A stretch of 33,698 nt of DNA from NCBI GenBank assembly GCA_937910665.1, contig CALEPR010000129.1, positions 1 through 33,698 of the forward strand. Direction: 5' to 3'. The notes beneath the pieces are model-generated. The model made no database searches and was not told the origin of the DNA. It worked only from the letters and a program-made list of their open reading frames with translations. The position numbers and the translations under genes are program-made. Each line of letters opens with the position of its first letter. Position 1 is the stretch's first letter. Origin of the DNA: an uncultured Selenomonadales bacterium (GTDB lineage Bacteria; Bacillota; Negativicutes; Selenomonadales; Selenomonadaceae). This document shows positions 23,013 to 30,887 of the stretch, piece after piece.

Positions 23013-24863
23013 TTGAATAAAAAGCAGAAAAAAAATTTGATCCGCATAATCTCTGCCGCTGTCTTGATGATTGTCCTGAATTTTATTCCTGTCGAAGGCG
23101 CAGCGAGATTTTTTTTGTATATGCTGCCTTACTTGATTGTCGGCTATGATATTTTGCTGAAGGCGGCGCATGGAATAAAAAATCTTCGTCCCTTTGATGA
23201 AAATTTTTTAATGGCGGTCGCGACGCTCGGAGCTATCGCGCTTGGAATTTATTCTGACGGAGACTACACCGAAGCGGTTGCGGTCATGCTTTTCTATCAG
23301 ATTGGTGAATGGTTTCAATCTTACGCCATTAACAGAAGTCGAAAAAATATTTCCGACTTGATGGACATTCGCCCGGACTATGCGAACATTGAGAGTGCGG
23401 GAAAAATTGAAAGAGTTGATCCCGATGAAGTTGAAATTGGCACGACGATAATTGTTCAGCCCGGCGAAAAAATTCCTATCGACGGCGTGATTATTGAAGG
23501 CGGTTCAACTTTAAACACTTCCGCACTGACAGGTGAAAGTTTGCCGCGAAATGTTCAGGTCGGCGATGAAGTCATTAGCGGCTGTGTGAACTTGAATGGC
23601 GTTTTGAAAATTCGCGCAACAAAAAATTTTGAAAATTCCACTGCGTCGAAAATTTTGGACTTGGTGGAAAATGCAAGTTCCAGAAAATCAAAGTCGGAAA
23701 ATTTTATCACAAAGTTCGCAAGGATTTATACTCCTGCCGTCGTCATTGGCGCAGTGGCTTTGGCTGTAATTCCTTCGCTTGCAACAAAAGATTTTGCAAC
23801 TTGGATTTATCGCGCACTGATTTTTTTGGTGATAAGTTGTCCCTGCGCTTTGGTGATTAGTATTCCGCTGACTTTTTTTGCGGGACTGGGAGGAGCGAGC
23901 CGCGAGGGAATTTTAATTAAAGGCTCAAACTTTTTGGAAACTTTGTCGGAAGTAAAAACTGTCGTCATGGACAAGACAGGAACTTTGACGCGCGGAGTTT
24001 TTGATGTCGATGCCGTTCACTCAGACAAAATTGCTCCCGAACAACTTTTGCATTTCACGGCGCACGTCGAAAAATATTCCACGCATCCAATCGCGGCGAC
24101 TTTGCGAAAGGCTTATCCTCATTCAGATGACGACTGCAAAGTTGAGGAAGTCGAAGAACTCGCCGGACTTGGAATTAAAGCTGTCGTGAACGGAAAAATT
24201 ATGCATGTCGGAAACGAAAAGTTGATGGAAAAAATTGGTGCCGCTTGGCATCCTTGTCACCGAGTCGGAACGATTATTCATGTTGCCATTGACGGCGAAT
24301 ATGCAGGACACGTTATCGTTGCTGATATGTTGAAACCGAACAGCAGGAAGGCGATTGAAAAACTTTTTGAAGTCGGCGTGAAAAGAATTGTAATGTTGAC
24401 AGGCGACATTAAAAAAGTTGCCGAGAGAGTTGCAAATGAACTCAGTTTGAAAGAATTTTACAGCGAACTTTTGCCCGCGCAGAAAGTTGAGCATCTTGAA
24501 AAAATTTTGTCTGAAAAAAATTCCGGCAAAGTTGCTTTCGTCGGCGACGGAATAAATGACGCACCGGTTTTGGCTCGCGCGGATATTGGAATCGCGATGG
24601 GCGCACTTGGTTCGGATGCGGCGATTGAGGCGGCTGACGTTGTTTTGATGGACGATGATCCGCTGAAAATTTCAAAGGCGATTGAACTTTCAAAAAAATG
24701 TTTGCTGATTGTCAAGGAAAATATTTATTTTGCTATCGGCGTGAAAATTTTGTGTTTGGCACTCGGAGCTATTGGAATTGCAAATATGTGGTTTGCAATT
24801 TTTGCGGACGTGGGAGTTATGGTTATTGCAGTTTTGAATGCGCTGAGAGTTTTGCTCCGCTGA
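23013..24863 (+). CDS. cadA: P1B-type Zn/Cd/Pb-translocating ATPase
   Basis: Exports soft divalent metals across the inner membrane. Visible features are eight predicted membrane helices, the metal-site motif SCPCALVISIP (Cys276, Cys278), TGES in the actuator domain, the phosphorylation motif DKTGTLT (Asp320), the nucleotide-domain HP (STHPIAATL), and GDGINDAPVLA. The last helices read MWFAIFADVGVMVIAVLNALR, with the Asp typical of ZntA/CadA-type pumps. There is no N-terminal HMA domain; the separate HMA gene at 22460 can supply it. The start is a TTG at 23013 with GGAGG 9-10 bases upstream; the TTG at 22992 has none. Length is 616 aa. Confidence 0.93.
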   Translation: MNKKQKKNLIRIISAAVLMIVLNFIPVEGAARFFLYMLPYLIVGYDILLKAAHGIKNLRPFDENFLMAVATLGAIALGIYSDGDYTEAVAVMLFYQIGEWFQSYAINRSRKNISDLMDIRPDYANIESAGKIERVDPDEVEIGTTIIVQPGEKIPIDGVIIEGGSTLNTSALTGESLPRNVQVGDEVISGCVNLNGVLKIRATKNFENSTASKILDLVENASSRKSKSENFITKFARIYTPAVVIGAVALAVIPSLATKDFATWIYRALIFLVISCPCALVISIPLTFFAGLGGASREGILIKGSNFLETLSEVKTVVMDKTGTLTRGVFDVDAVHSDKIAPEQLLHFTAHVEKYSTHPIAATLRKAYPHSDDDCKVEEVEELAGLGIKAVVNGKIMHVGNEKLMEKIGAAWHPCHRVGTIIHVAIDGEYAGHVIVADMLKPNSRKAIEKLFEVGVKRIVMLTGDIKKVAERVANELSLKEFYSELLPAQKVEHLEKILSEKNSGKVAFVGDGINDAPVLARADIGIAMGALGSDAAIEAADVVLMDDDPLKISKAIELSKKCLLIVKENIYFAIGVKILCLALGAIGIANMWFAIFADVGVMVIAVLNALRVLLR

Positions 24864-24885
24864 AATATCTCAGAAAAAAATTTAA

Positions 24886-25019
24886 GAACTTGTACACACA
24901 AGTTCCGAAGATAAGCGATAAGGGAGCGATTAGTTGTTAGTGATTAGTGTTGGTTGTTAGTTTTTTTTTCTATCCATTAACCACTATTTCTATTTCCTGA
25001 AGCTGTGAATACAGATTCT
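24886..25019. repeat. Dispersed nested-palindrome element, copy C
   Basis: The left dyad is perfect: GAACTTGT-ACAC-ACAAGTTC (24886-24905). The right dyad is GAAGCTGT-GAAT-ACAGATTC (24999-25018). Between them lie GATAAGCGATAAGGG, two GATTAG..GTTAG segments, a T-run and CCATTAACCACTA, an expanded version of copy A's hairpin. It fills most of the gap between the ATPase and larB. Confidence 0.7.
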
Positions 25020-25049
25020 AAAAAAAAATTTTTAGCAGGTGACATTGTT

Positions 25050-25823
25050 ATGACAGAAAAAAATTTGCTGAAACTTTTGCGCGGCTACAAAGTCGGAGAA
25101 ATTTCTGAATCGGACACGCTCGCGCAGTTAAAAAATTTGTCGCTCGAGGCGATAGAAAATCTTGAAGGATTCGCGGAAGTGGATCATGCTCGAGAACTCA
25201 GACAAGGTTTTCCGGAAGTAATTTTCGCGGCGGGCAAGACGAAGGAACAACTTCGCGAAATTTTTAAATCGCTCTACAAAAAAAGCTCGGGAAATTTAAT
25301 TGCGACCCGCGCGACTTCCGAGCAGTACAATTTTTTAATTGAGGAAATTCCCGACGCAAAATTTGACGAAATTTCAAAAATGATTTATCTCGACCGCGAC
25401 AAAAATATTTCCCGCAATCCCGACAAAAAAATTTTAATTCTCTCTGCCGGAACAAGTGATATGCCTGTCGCGGAGGAAGCGAGACTGACTGCCTATCTTT
25501 GGGGCAACACGGTTCAAACTTTTTATGACTGCGGAGTTGCCGGGATTCACAGACTTTTTTCGCATATTCAGGAAATTGAAACCGCAAATGTTATAATCGT
25601 CGTCGCGGGAATGGAAGGCGCACTTGCCAGCGTCGTCGGCGGACTTACTGACAAACCTGTTATCGCCGTTCCGACAAGCGTAGGTTACGGAGCATCTTTT
25701 CATGGACTTGCCGCACTCCTCGCGATGTTGAACAGTTGTGCGGCGGGAATTTCTGTCGTAAACATTGACAACGGTTTTGGCGCGGGAGTTTTGGCGAGCA
25801 AGATAAATAAATTAAATTTTTAG
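25050..25823 (+). CDS. larB: LarB, nickel-pincer cofactor biosynthesis carboxylase
   Basis: Carboxylates and hydrolyses nicotinic acid adenine dinucleotide, the first step to the nickel-pincer cofactor of lactate racemase and related enzymes. The C-terminal half (about 125-257) is PurE-like: ILSAGTSDMPVAEEARLTAYLWGN, YDCGVAGIHRLFSH, VVAGMEGALASVVGGLTDKPVIAVPTSVGYGASF. The N-terminal half has FAEVDHARELRQGFPEVIFAAGKT, typical of LarB. Length is 257 aa. AGGTGA lies about 8 bases before the ATG at 25050; the in-frame start at 25005 lies in repeat DNA. No larA, larC or larE is adjacent, so the rest of the pathway must be elsewhere. Confidence 0.95.
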   Translation: MTEKNLLKLLRGYKVGEISESDTLAQLKNLSLEAIENLEGFAEVDHARELRQGFPEVIFAAGKTKEQLREIFKSLYKKSSGNLIATRATSEQYNFLIEEIPDAKFDEISKMIYLDRDKNISRNPDKKILILSAGTSDMPVAEEARLTAYLWGNTVQTFYDCGVAGIHRLFSHIQEIETANVIIVVAGMEGALASVVGGLTDKPVIAVPTSVGYGASFHGLAALLAMLNSCAAGISVVNIDNGFGAGVLASKINKLNF

Positions 25824-25860
25824 GGAGCGTCGATAAAAAATTTTTAACGACAACTCCCTA
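25821..25860. terminator. Long hairpin between converging larB and a small gene
   Basis: TAGGGAG and CTCCCTA close an extended imperfect stem (inner pairs GTCG/CGAC and TAAAAA/TTTTTA). The larB stop codon is its first three bases. No clean T-run follows on either strand, so termination is likely but not certain. Confidence 0.5.
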
Positions 25861-25901
25861 TCAAAAAAATAATTGCGAACAAATAAAAACTGAAAATAAT
25901 T

Positions 25902-26063
25902 TTAAAAACAGCTGCTCTGAGCAACAAGGAGAGAATAAGCCCAAGATCGAGCCGTTTCAATCGAGCCATACAAACTTTCGCCGCCACTCGCAACCCATTC
26001 GATATAATCAGAAATAATTTTCCAAGCTTCGTAGTAACAATCAAACAATTCCCTGCCGGTCAT
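25902..26063 (-). CDS. Small protein, 53 aa, unknown
   Basis: A strong ribosome site (AAAGGAGG, 8-base spacing) precedes the ATG at 26063, and the frame stops at 25902. The peptide begins MTGRELFDCYYEAWKIISDY and continues with WVASGGESLYGSIETARSWA, ending in SSCF. It looks like two amphipathic helices joined by a Gly-rich turn, with four aromatic Trp/Tyr positions and two Cys. No membrane segment is evident. It stands alone, converging on larB, with the divergent rny promoter upstream. An overlapping frame with no ribosome site is longer but less convincing. Not recognised. Confidence 0.6.
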   Translation of the reverse strand: MTGRELFDCYYEAWKIISDYIEWVASGGESLYGSIETARSWAYSLLVAQSSCF

Positions 26064-26156
26064 CTTAGCTTCCTCCTTTACAAAAGTTTTGTTTTATTTA
26101 TCGAAATATCGAAACTGAAAATTAAATGAAAGTTAAAAATTTTAAAGAAAATATTA

Positions 26157-26177
26157 GAAACTGTCTTCACAAGTTCT
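26157..26177. repeat. Solo copy of the dispersed dyad upstream of rny
   Basis: GAAACTGT-CTTC-ACAAGTTC, in the divergent gap between the 53-aa gene and rny, 56 bp upstream of the rny promoter's -35 box. The position would also suit a regulator site. Confidence 0.6.
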
Positions 26178-26232
26178 AAAAAATGCTCAACTTAATTTTT
26201 CAATTTTCCAAATTTTCTGTCCGTAAAATTAT

Positions 26233-26261
26233 TTGACATATTTGCCGACAATATATAAAAT
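26233..26261 (+). promoter_or_regulatory. Sigma-A promoter of rny
   Basis: TTGACA (26233-26238), a 17-base spacer and TAAAAT (26256-26261). It implies a 5' leader of about 270 nt before the rny start. Confidence 0.7.
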
Positions 26262-26538
26262 AACTTTTGTATACATCGAGATACAAAAAAATTTTTGTTG
26301 TGTTATGGAAAAAATTTTGTTCGGTATAAATCGCGGAGTTGCAGAGCAAAAAATTTTTTGCCGGTCAGCAAAGCGGGAATGATTTTGAAAGATGTTTTTG
26401 GAAGATAAAAAATTTTGAAATTAACTTTTGTTTTTTGTGGAAACAAATAAAAACCTCCTGCTGTTCAGCGCGATTTTATATTGATTTTTTAATCGACACG
26501 ACGAAGTAAAATAATTTTTTGTGACGGAAGGTCAGGGG
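26262..26538 (+). other. Long untranslated leader of rny
   Basis: Between the predicted start point and rny no convincing gene is present; the longest ATG frame, at 26304, is 25 codons and lacks a ribosome site. The first bases contain TTTTGTAT (26265-26272) able to pair with ATACAAAA (26281-26288) over an eight-base loop. AT-rich DNA follows. It may be a target for self-regulation by RNase Y; this is inference. Confidence 0.35.
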
Positions 26539-28083
26539 GTGAATGTTATTGCTACTACAATCGCAGCAGCAGTTATTGCAATGATTTTGGGCGCGGTCGG
26601 AGGATATGTTGCGCGGAAAAAAACTGCGGAGGAAAAAATTGGCTCGGCAGAGGAAGAAGCGCGGCGCATTGTCGAGGAAGCGCGGGAAAAAGGCAACGCA
26701 GAAAAAAAAGAAGCCGTCCTTGAGGCAAAGGAAGAAATTCATCGCATGCGTCAAGAATTGGACAAAGACACAAAGGAAAGGCGCGGCGAATTGGCGCGGC
26801 AGGAAAAACGCGTTGTTCAGAAGGAAGAAAATCTTGACAGAAAAATTGATTCTCTCGAAAAGAAAGAATTGATGCTCAACAAAAAAGAAACTAAGTTGAA
26901 TGAATCTCAAGCAAAACTTGACGCGATGCAGGAACGCGAGGATGCCGAACTTGAAAGAATTGCATCGCTTTCAAAGGACGAGGCGCGAAATATTTTGATG
27001 AGCGAAGTCGAGGAAGATTTAAAACATGACAAGGCGATCAGAATTAAAGAATATGAATCTCAAATCAAAGATGAAGCCGATAAAAAAGCGCGCGACATTT
27101 TGAGCATAGCAATTCAAAGATCTGCGGCGGATCATGTCGCTGAAACTACTGTGTCAGTTGTGAATTTGCCGAGCGATGACATGAAAGGAAGAATTATCGG
27201 TCGCGAAGGAAGAAATATTCGCACACTGGAAACTTTGACAGGAATTGATTTAATAATCGACGATACGCCTGAGGCAGTTTTGCTTTCCGGTTTCGATCCT
27301 GTGAAGCGTGAAATTGCGCGAGTGGCACTTGAAAGACTTATTTCGGACGGCAGAATACATCCTGCGCGAATTGAAGAAATGGTTGATAAAGCTCAACGCG
27401 AAGTTGAAAGCAGAATGAAGGAAACCGGTGAACAGGCAACTTTTAAAGTCGGCGTTCATGGAATCCATCCCGAACTTGTAAAACTTCTCGGCAGGCTGAA
27501 GTATCGAACAAGTTACGGACAAAATGTTTTGAATCACTCAATCGAAGTCGCGACGTTGGCAGGAATTATGGCGAGCGAACTCGGCGTTGATGTCAATCTT
27601 GCAAAACGTGCGGGACTTCTCCACGACATTGGAAAAGCGGTCGATCATGAAGTCGAAGGTCCGCACGTCACCATAGGTGCAGACTTGGCAAAACGCTATC
27701 GCGAAAATAAAAATGTCATCAATGCGATCGCGGCTCATCACGGCGACGTTGAACCTCAAACAGTCGAAGCAGTTTTGGTTGCGGCGGCTGACGCAGTTTC
27801 GGCGGCAAGACCCGGAGCGCGACGCGAAAGTTTGGAAATGTATCTGAAGCGTTTAAAAATGTTGGAGGAGATTGCCGAATCATTTGAAGGCGTTGAAAGA
27901 TGTTTTGCAATTCAAGCCGGTCGAGAAATTAGAATCATGGTCAAGCCTGACAGAATTGACGACTTGGAGGCGGTGACTTTGGCACATGAAGTTGTCAAAC
28001 GCATTGAAAAAGAATTGGAATATCCCGGGCAGATTAAAGCAACTGTAATTCGTGAAACCAGAGTTGTCGATTATGCAAAATAA
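26539..28083 (+). CDS. rny: Ribonuclease Y
   Basis: Membrane-anchored endoribonuclease that starts mRNA decay in Bacillota. An N-terminal membrane helix (about 4-24, IATTIAAAVIAMILGAVGGY) is followed by a long charged coiled coil (about 27-190), a KH RNA-binding domain (GRIIGREGRNIRTLE), and an HD phosphohydrolase domain with H..HD residues (NHSIEVATLAGIMA, LLHDIGKAVDHE, AAHHGD). It ends in IKATVIRETRVVDYAK, typical of the family. I chose the GTG at 26539, which has GGAAGG upstream and puts the helix at the very start; a GTG at 26521 would add six residues. Length is 514 aa, normal. It is monocistronic with its own promoter and terminator. Confidence 0.96.
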   Translation: MNVIATTIAAAVIAMILGAVGGYVARKKTAEEKIGSAEEEARRIVEEAREKGNAEKKEAVLEAKEEIHRMRQELDKDTKERRGELARQEKRVVQKEENLDRKIDSLEKKELMLNKKETKLNESQAKLDAMQEREDAELERIASLSKDEARNILMSEVEEDLKHDKAIRIKEYESQIKDEADKKARDILSIAIQRSAADHVAETTVSVVNLPSDDMKGRIIGREGRNIRTLETLTGIDLIIDDTPEAVLLSGFDPVKREIARVALERLISDGRIHPARIEEMVDKAQREVESRMKETGEQATFKVGVHGIHPELVKLLGRLKYRTSYGQNVLNHSIEVATLAGIMASELGVDVNLAKRAGLLHDIGKAVDHEVEGPHVTIGADLAKRYRENKNVINAIAAHHGDVEPQTVEAVLVAAADAVSAARPGARRESLEMYLKRLKMLEEIAESFEGVERCFAIQAGREIRIMVKPDRIDDLEAVTLAHEVVKRIEKELEYPGQIKATVIRETRVVDYAK

Positions 28084-28189
28084 ATTTTTAAACAGATAAA
28101 ACTAAAAAATTTTTTTCTCACTTGTTAGGTACTGAATTTAATATTTTTCAAAAAAAAATAGAAACGGACTTTCTTCAAGTGAACTGGAG

Positions 28190-28233
28190 GATCATGCAAG
28201 AAAAAATTTTCTCCTGCATGGTCATTTTTTCTT
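28190..28233 (+). terminator. Terminator after rny
   Basis: GATCATGCA (28190-28198) pairs with TGCATGGTC (28215-28223), one G-U, closing an AT-rich loop, then a T-run. The remaining gap to 28430 (about 200 bp) holds no gene; TTGACT near 28330 might be part of a weak promoter for the acyltransferase gene. Confidence 0.75.
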
Positions 28234-28430
28234 TGTAAAAAATTTTCGCAAGTTTTAACAAAGAAATATGGCGACACAGAATTTTATTTCAACGAGTAGA
28301 GTTTCAAAAAAAATATTTTTTTGACTAACGATAGTTTATCAACTTTTTAAAAGTTTGCAGGAAAATTTTTTTGTTGGCAGAAAATAGCAAATTAGTTTAT
28401 TTAAAAATTTTGCAATAAGTTGGGAGAAAA

Positions 28431-29324
28431 ATGCTTTACAATTTTTTGATGATGTTCAGTCGATTGGTTCGACTTTTGCCTTACGACTTACTTTTGTTTC
28501 TGGGAAAAATTTTAGGCAACTTGTACTATCTGTTGATAAAAAAACAGCGCGAGCGAGCCGTCGCCCAGATGATGCCCGCCTTGCAAATTTCTGAGGCAGA
28601 AGCGCGGAAACTTGTCAGAAAATCTTTCGTGAACTTGGCAAGAAATGTTCTGGATATTTTTTATATGCCGAACTTAAATGAAAAAAATTTTTCCAACTAC
28701 ATAAAAATAGATCACCTCGAGAGAATGAAAGATGCTCTTGCCGAAGGTCACGGCGTTGTAGTTTTGACCGGACACATTGGAACTTGGGAATGGCTGTCGG
28801 CGGCATTTACTTTGAATGGTCTGCCGGTAACTGCGATTGCAAAACTTCAGCCGAACCAAGAATATTCCAGAGTGCTTGACGATCTCAGAGCGACAATAAA
28901 TGTAGAAATTTTTAATCGCGGCACGAGTGAACTTTTATCTGCGGGTCGCGCCTTGAAGAAAGGAAAAATTTTAGGTTTTCTTGCTGACCAAGACGGCGGA
29001 CCGGGCGGAGCATTTATAAATTTTTTGGGAAAGATTGCCTCCACTCCAATGGGGCCTGCAGTCTTCTCAAAAAAATTTCACTCGCCTGTTCTTCCTGCTT
29101 TCATAATTCGACAAGAGGACGGCAGACATTTGGTAAAAATTTTTGAAGTTATGCATTTCGAGGACACGGGCAACACGGACGAAGATTTATTTCGGTTCAC
29201 TGAAAAAATGACAAGAATTTTGGAGCAAGTCATTCGCGAAAATCCTACGCAGTGGCTTTGGTTTCAAAAGCGTTGGAATACTCCGCCTGAAATGAAAAAG
29301 GAAAATAAGCATCACACAGTTTGA
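28431..29324 (+). CDS. LpxL/HtrB-family lipid A acyltransferase
   Basis: Adds a secondary acyl chain to lipid A precursors at the inner membrane. An N-terminal membrane anchor is followed by the LPLAT fold with the catalytic HX4E motif (H115 to E120 in GHIGTWEW), then IAKLQPNQEY, NRGTSE, and LGFLADQDGG, whose family function is substrate binding. A C-terminal PTQWLWFQKRWNT is typical. Length 297 aa is normal. Whether it is LpxL or LpxM type cannot be decided. It opens an envelope cluster with lptC, lptA and lptB. GGGAG lies close before the ATG. Its presence implies an LPS-containing outer membrane. Confidence 0.93.
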   Translation: MLYNFLMMFSRLVRLLPYDLLLFLGKILGNLYYLLIKKQRERAVAQMMPALQISEAEARKLVRKSFVNLARNVLDIFYMPNLNEKNFSNYIKIDHLERMKDALAEGHGVVVLTGHIGTWEWLSAAFTLNGLPVTAIAKLQPNQEYSRVLDDLRATINVEIFNRGTSELLSAGRALKKGKILGFLADQDGGPGGAFINFLGKIASTPMGPAVFSKKFHSPVLPAFIIRQEDGRHLVKIFEVMHFEDTGNTDEDLFRFTEKMTRILEQVIRENPTQWLWFQKRWNTPPEMKKENKHHTV

Positions 29325-29351
29325 TTTAATTGGGAGCGAGGAGCTAGGAAA

Positions 29352-29381
29352 TTCCTCATTTCTCCTTCCTCATTCCTAATT
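29352..29381. repeat. Pyrimidine arm of an inverted repeat bracketing lptC
   Basis: Words TTCCTCATT and TTCCTCATTCCTAATT. The reverse complement closely matches the purine arm at 29936-29975 beyond lptC, with AATTAGGAATGA identical and GGAA..GAG.AATGAGGAA similar. A small AGGAAATTCCT palindrome lies at its left edge. Confidence 0.65.
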
Positions 29382-29399
29382 GAATAAAGGGGCGAGGTA

Positions 29400-29975
29400 A
29401 TGGATAGAAGGTTAAAAATTTTGTCGGCAGTAGGCGTGATTTTATTTTTGTGCCTAATTATCTGGACGATTCGCACAACGCCAAAAGCTCCGCCGCAGAT
29501 AGAAAAAATTGATCCGCCAAAAATTATGGAATACGAAGGCAATACCATTGTCGAGGAGAAAGATGGCGTTAAAATCTGGGAACTCACCACAGAAAAGATT
29601 TTCATTAACTCCACAACACAAATTGCCAGGTTTGAAAAAGTTAGCGGAAAATTTTATCAGGAAGACGGCAAAGTTTTGGAACTCACAGCGAACAAGGGAA
29701 CTTACAATCAAAAGACAAAAAATATTCACATTGAAGGCGACGTCGAACTTCTGGACGGCGACGGCGGCAAACTTACCAGCAAAAAACTTGATTGGAACGA
29801 TGCAAAAGAAATTTTAATTGCCAGAGAAGATGTAAAAATTACTAAGGACGATATGCAAGCCTTCGGAGACCGCGCTGAAAGCAAGGACGGCTTTAAACAT
29901 TTTTTCTTGAAAGGTCATGCGCGGGTACTTAAAGGAATTAGGAATGATGAGTTAGGAAAGAGGAATGAGGAATGA
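29400..29975 (+). CDS. lptC: LptC, LPS export bitopic protein
   Basis: Inner-membrane protein of the Lpt bridge, passing LPS from LptB2FG to LptA. One N-terminal membrane helix (about 6-25, LSAVGVILFLCLIIWTI) precedes a periplasmic beta-jellyroll (EEKDGVKIWELTTEKIFI, LTANKGTYNQKTKNIHIEGDVEL). Length is 191 aa, normal. The last 13 or so residues (GIRNDELGKRNEE) are encoded by a purine-rich repeat word array, not by family sequence, so the tail was probably added by repeat insertion. The stop overlaps the lptA start (ATGA), giving translational coupling. Assignment rests on fold-like patterns plus position. Confidence 0.88.
   Translation: MDRRLKILSAVGVILFLCLIIWTIRTTPKAPPQIEKIDPPKIMEYEGNTIVEEKDGVKIWELTTEKIFINSTTQIARFEKVSGKFYQEDGKVLELTANKGTYNQKTKNIHIEGDVELLDGDGGKLTSKKLDWNDAKEILIAREDVKITKDDMQAFGDRAESKDGFKHFFLKGHARVLKGIRNDELGKRNEE
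29936..29975. repeat. Purine arm of an inverted repeat, inside the lptC 3' end
   Basis: AATTAGGAATGA, GTTAGGAAAG and AGGAATGAGGAATGA. It is complementary to 29352-29381, codes the LptC tail, and also supplies the GAGGA ribosome site and ATG of lptA. Confidence 0.65.
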
Positions 29976-30814
29976 AATTTAAAAATTTTTTTGCCGCAAT
30001 TATCGGATTGAGTTTGATAACTTCGGCGACAGTTGCGGCAGAAAATTTAAATCAATCTGCAGAAAAAGTTGACGACCGACAATCTGAAGTCAATGCGGAC
30101 GAAATTGAATATGATTCTGAAAATGGAATTGCAAAGGCTAAAGGAAATGTTCAAGCTAAGTCAGAAAAAGATAAAGTCCCTTCCGAACTCAACGCCGACA
30201 ATGTTGAGTACAATATGAATACCGGAATTGTTCAAGCGACAGGAAATGTTTTACTCAAACATGGCACAGGCAGGGCGACAGGCGCAAGGGCGATGTACAA
30301 CGTGAATACTATGGAGGCTTATCTTACAGAAAATGTAATTGTTGAGCGCGACGGAATAAAAGTTACTTGCGACAATCTTCGCAGCAACGGAAAAGGACAT
30401 ATGCAGGCGGACGGAAATGTTCACGGCACACAAATTATCGCGCCGAATGAAAAATATCCTAACGGCGACACCAGAACTTTTACAGGCGAACACGTCGACT
30501 ATTATCCCGACAACAAAAAACATTTCGTAATTCCAACCGGCGGACTTATCACGATGAACGACGGAACGTTTACCGCCGATCACATGGAAGGCTGGCTCGA
30601 TACCGAGCACTACATTGGAACAGGAAATGCTCACGCTGTCAGTCCTCCGCGAAAAATGGAAGCCGGCGCAGATAAGGCAGATTATTTCGGCAAGGACAGC
30701 GGAAAATTAGTTTTGACAGGCAACGCTTGGGTAATTCAGGAAAACAATACAGTTCGCGGAAACAGATTGACGGTTTACATGGCAGACGACAAAAAATTGA
30801 AAGTTCAACCTTGA
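29972..30814 (+). CDS. lptA: LptA/OstA-type periplasmic LPS transport protein
   Basis: Forms the periplasmic beta-taco bridge carrying LPS to the outer membrane. A signal peptide (MKFKNFFAAIIGLSLITSAT..VAA) is followed by repeated OstA-like units: EVNADEIEYDSENGIAKAKGNVQA, ELNADNVEYNMNTGIVQATGNVLL, and further GNV and GNA turns. At 280 aa it is longer than E. coli LptA (about 185), with one or two extra repeats and a C-terminal part that resembles the start of an LptD N-domain. It is translationally coupled to lptC (4-bp overlap). No LptD barrel follows in the window. Confidence 0.92.
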   Translation: MKFKNFFAAIIGLSLITSATVAAENLNQSAEKVDDRQSEVNADEIEYDSENGIAKAKGNVQAKSEKDKVPSELNADNVEYNMNTGIVQATGNVLLKHGTGRATGARAMYNVNTMEAYLTENVIVERDGIKVTCDNLRSNGKGHMQADGNVHGTQIIAPNEKYPNGDTRTFTGEHVDYYPDNKKHFVIPTGGLITMNDGTFTADHMEGWLDTEHYIGTGNAHAVSPPRKMEAGADKADYFGKDSGKLVLTGNAWVIQENNTVRGNRLTVYMADDKKLKVQP

Positions 30815-30880
30815 AGGGAGAGGAAAGGGCAAAGAGCTGAGGGTAAAGAAATTCTTATCCCTTGCCACTTTTCCCTTAAC
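30815..30880. repeat. Purine/pyrimidine hairpin between lptA and lptB
   Basis: GGAAAGGGCAAAG (about 30821-30833) and CTTGCCACTTTTCC face each other, with AGGGTAAAGAA/TTCTTATCCCT inside, so the whole gap can fold into one imperfect hairpin. It is similar in style to the words around lptC. It leaves lptB with no clear Shine-Dalgarno sequence. Confidence 0.55.
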
Positions 30881-30887
30881 ACTTAAA

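Noticed and set aside
25844..26044. 66-aa hydrophobic minus-strand frame overlapping the 53-aa gene
   Set aside because: Begins at an ATG with no ribosome site inside the better-supported 53-aa frame; probably a shadow.
26304..26381. 25-codon frame in the rny leader as a leader peptide
   Set aside because: No Shine-Dalgarno sequence and no regulatory codon run.
28084..28430. Gene or RNA in the gap between rny and the acyltransferase
   Set aside because: Apart from the rny terminator only AT-rich sequence and frames under 20 codons are present.
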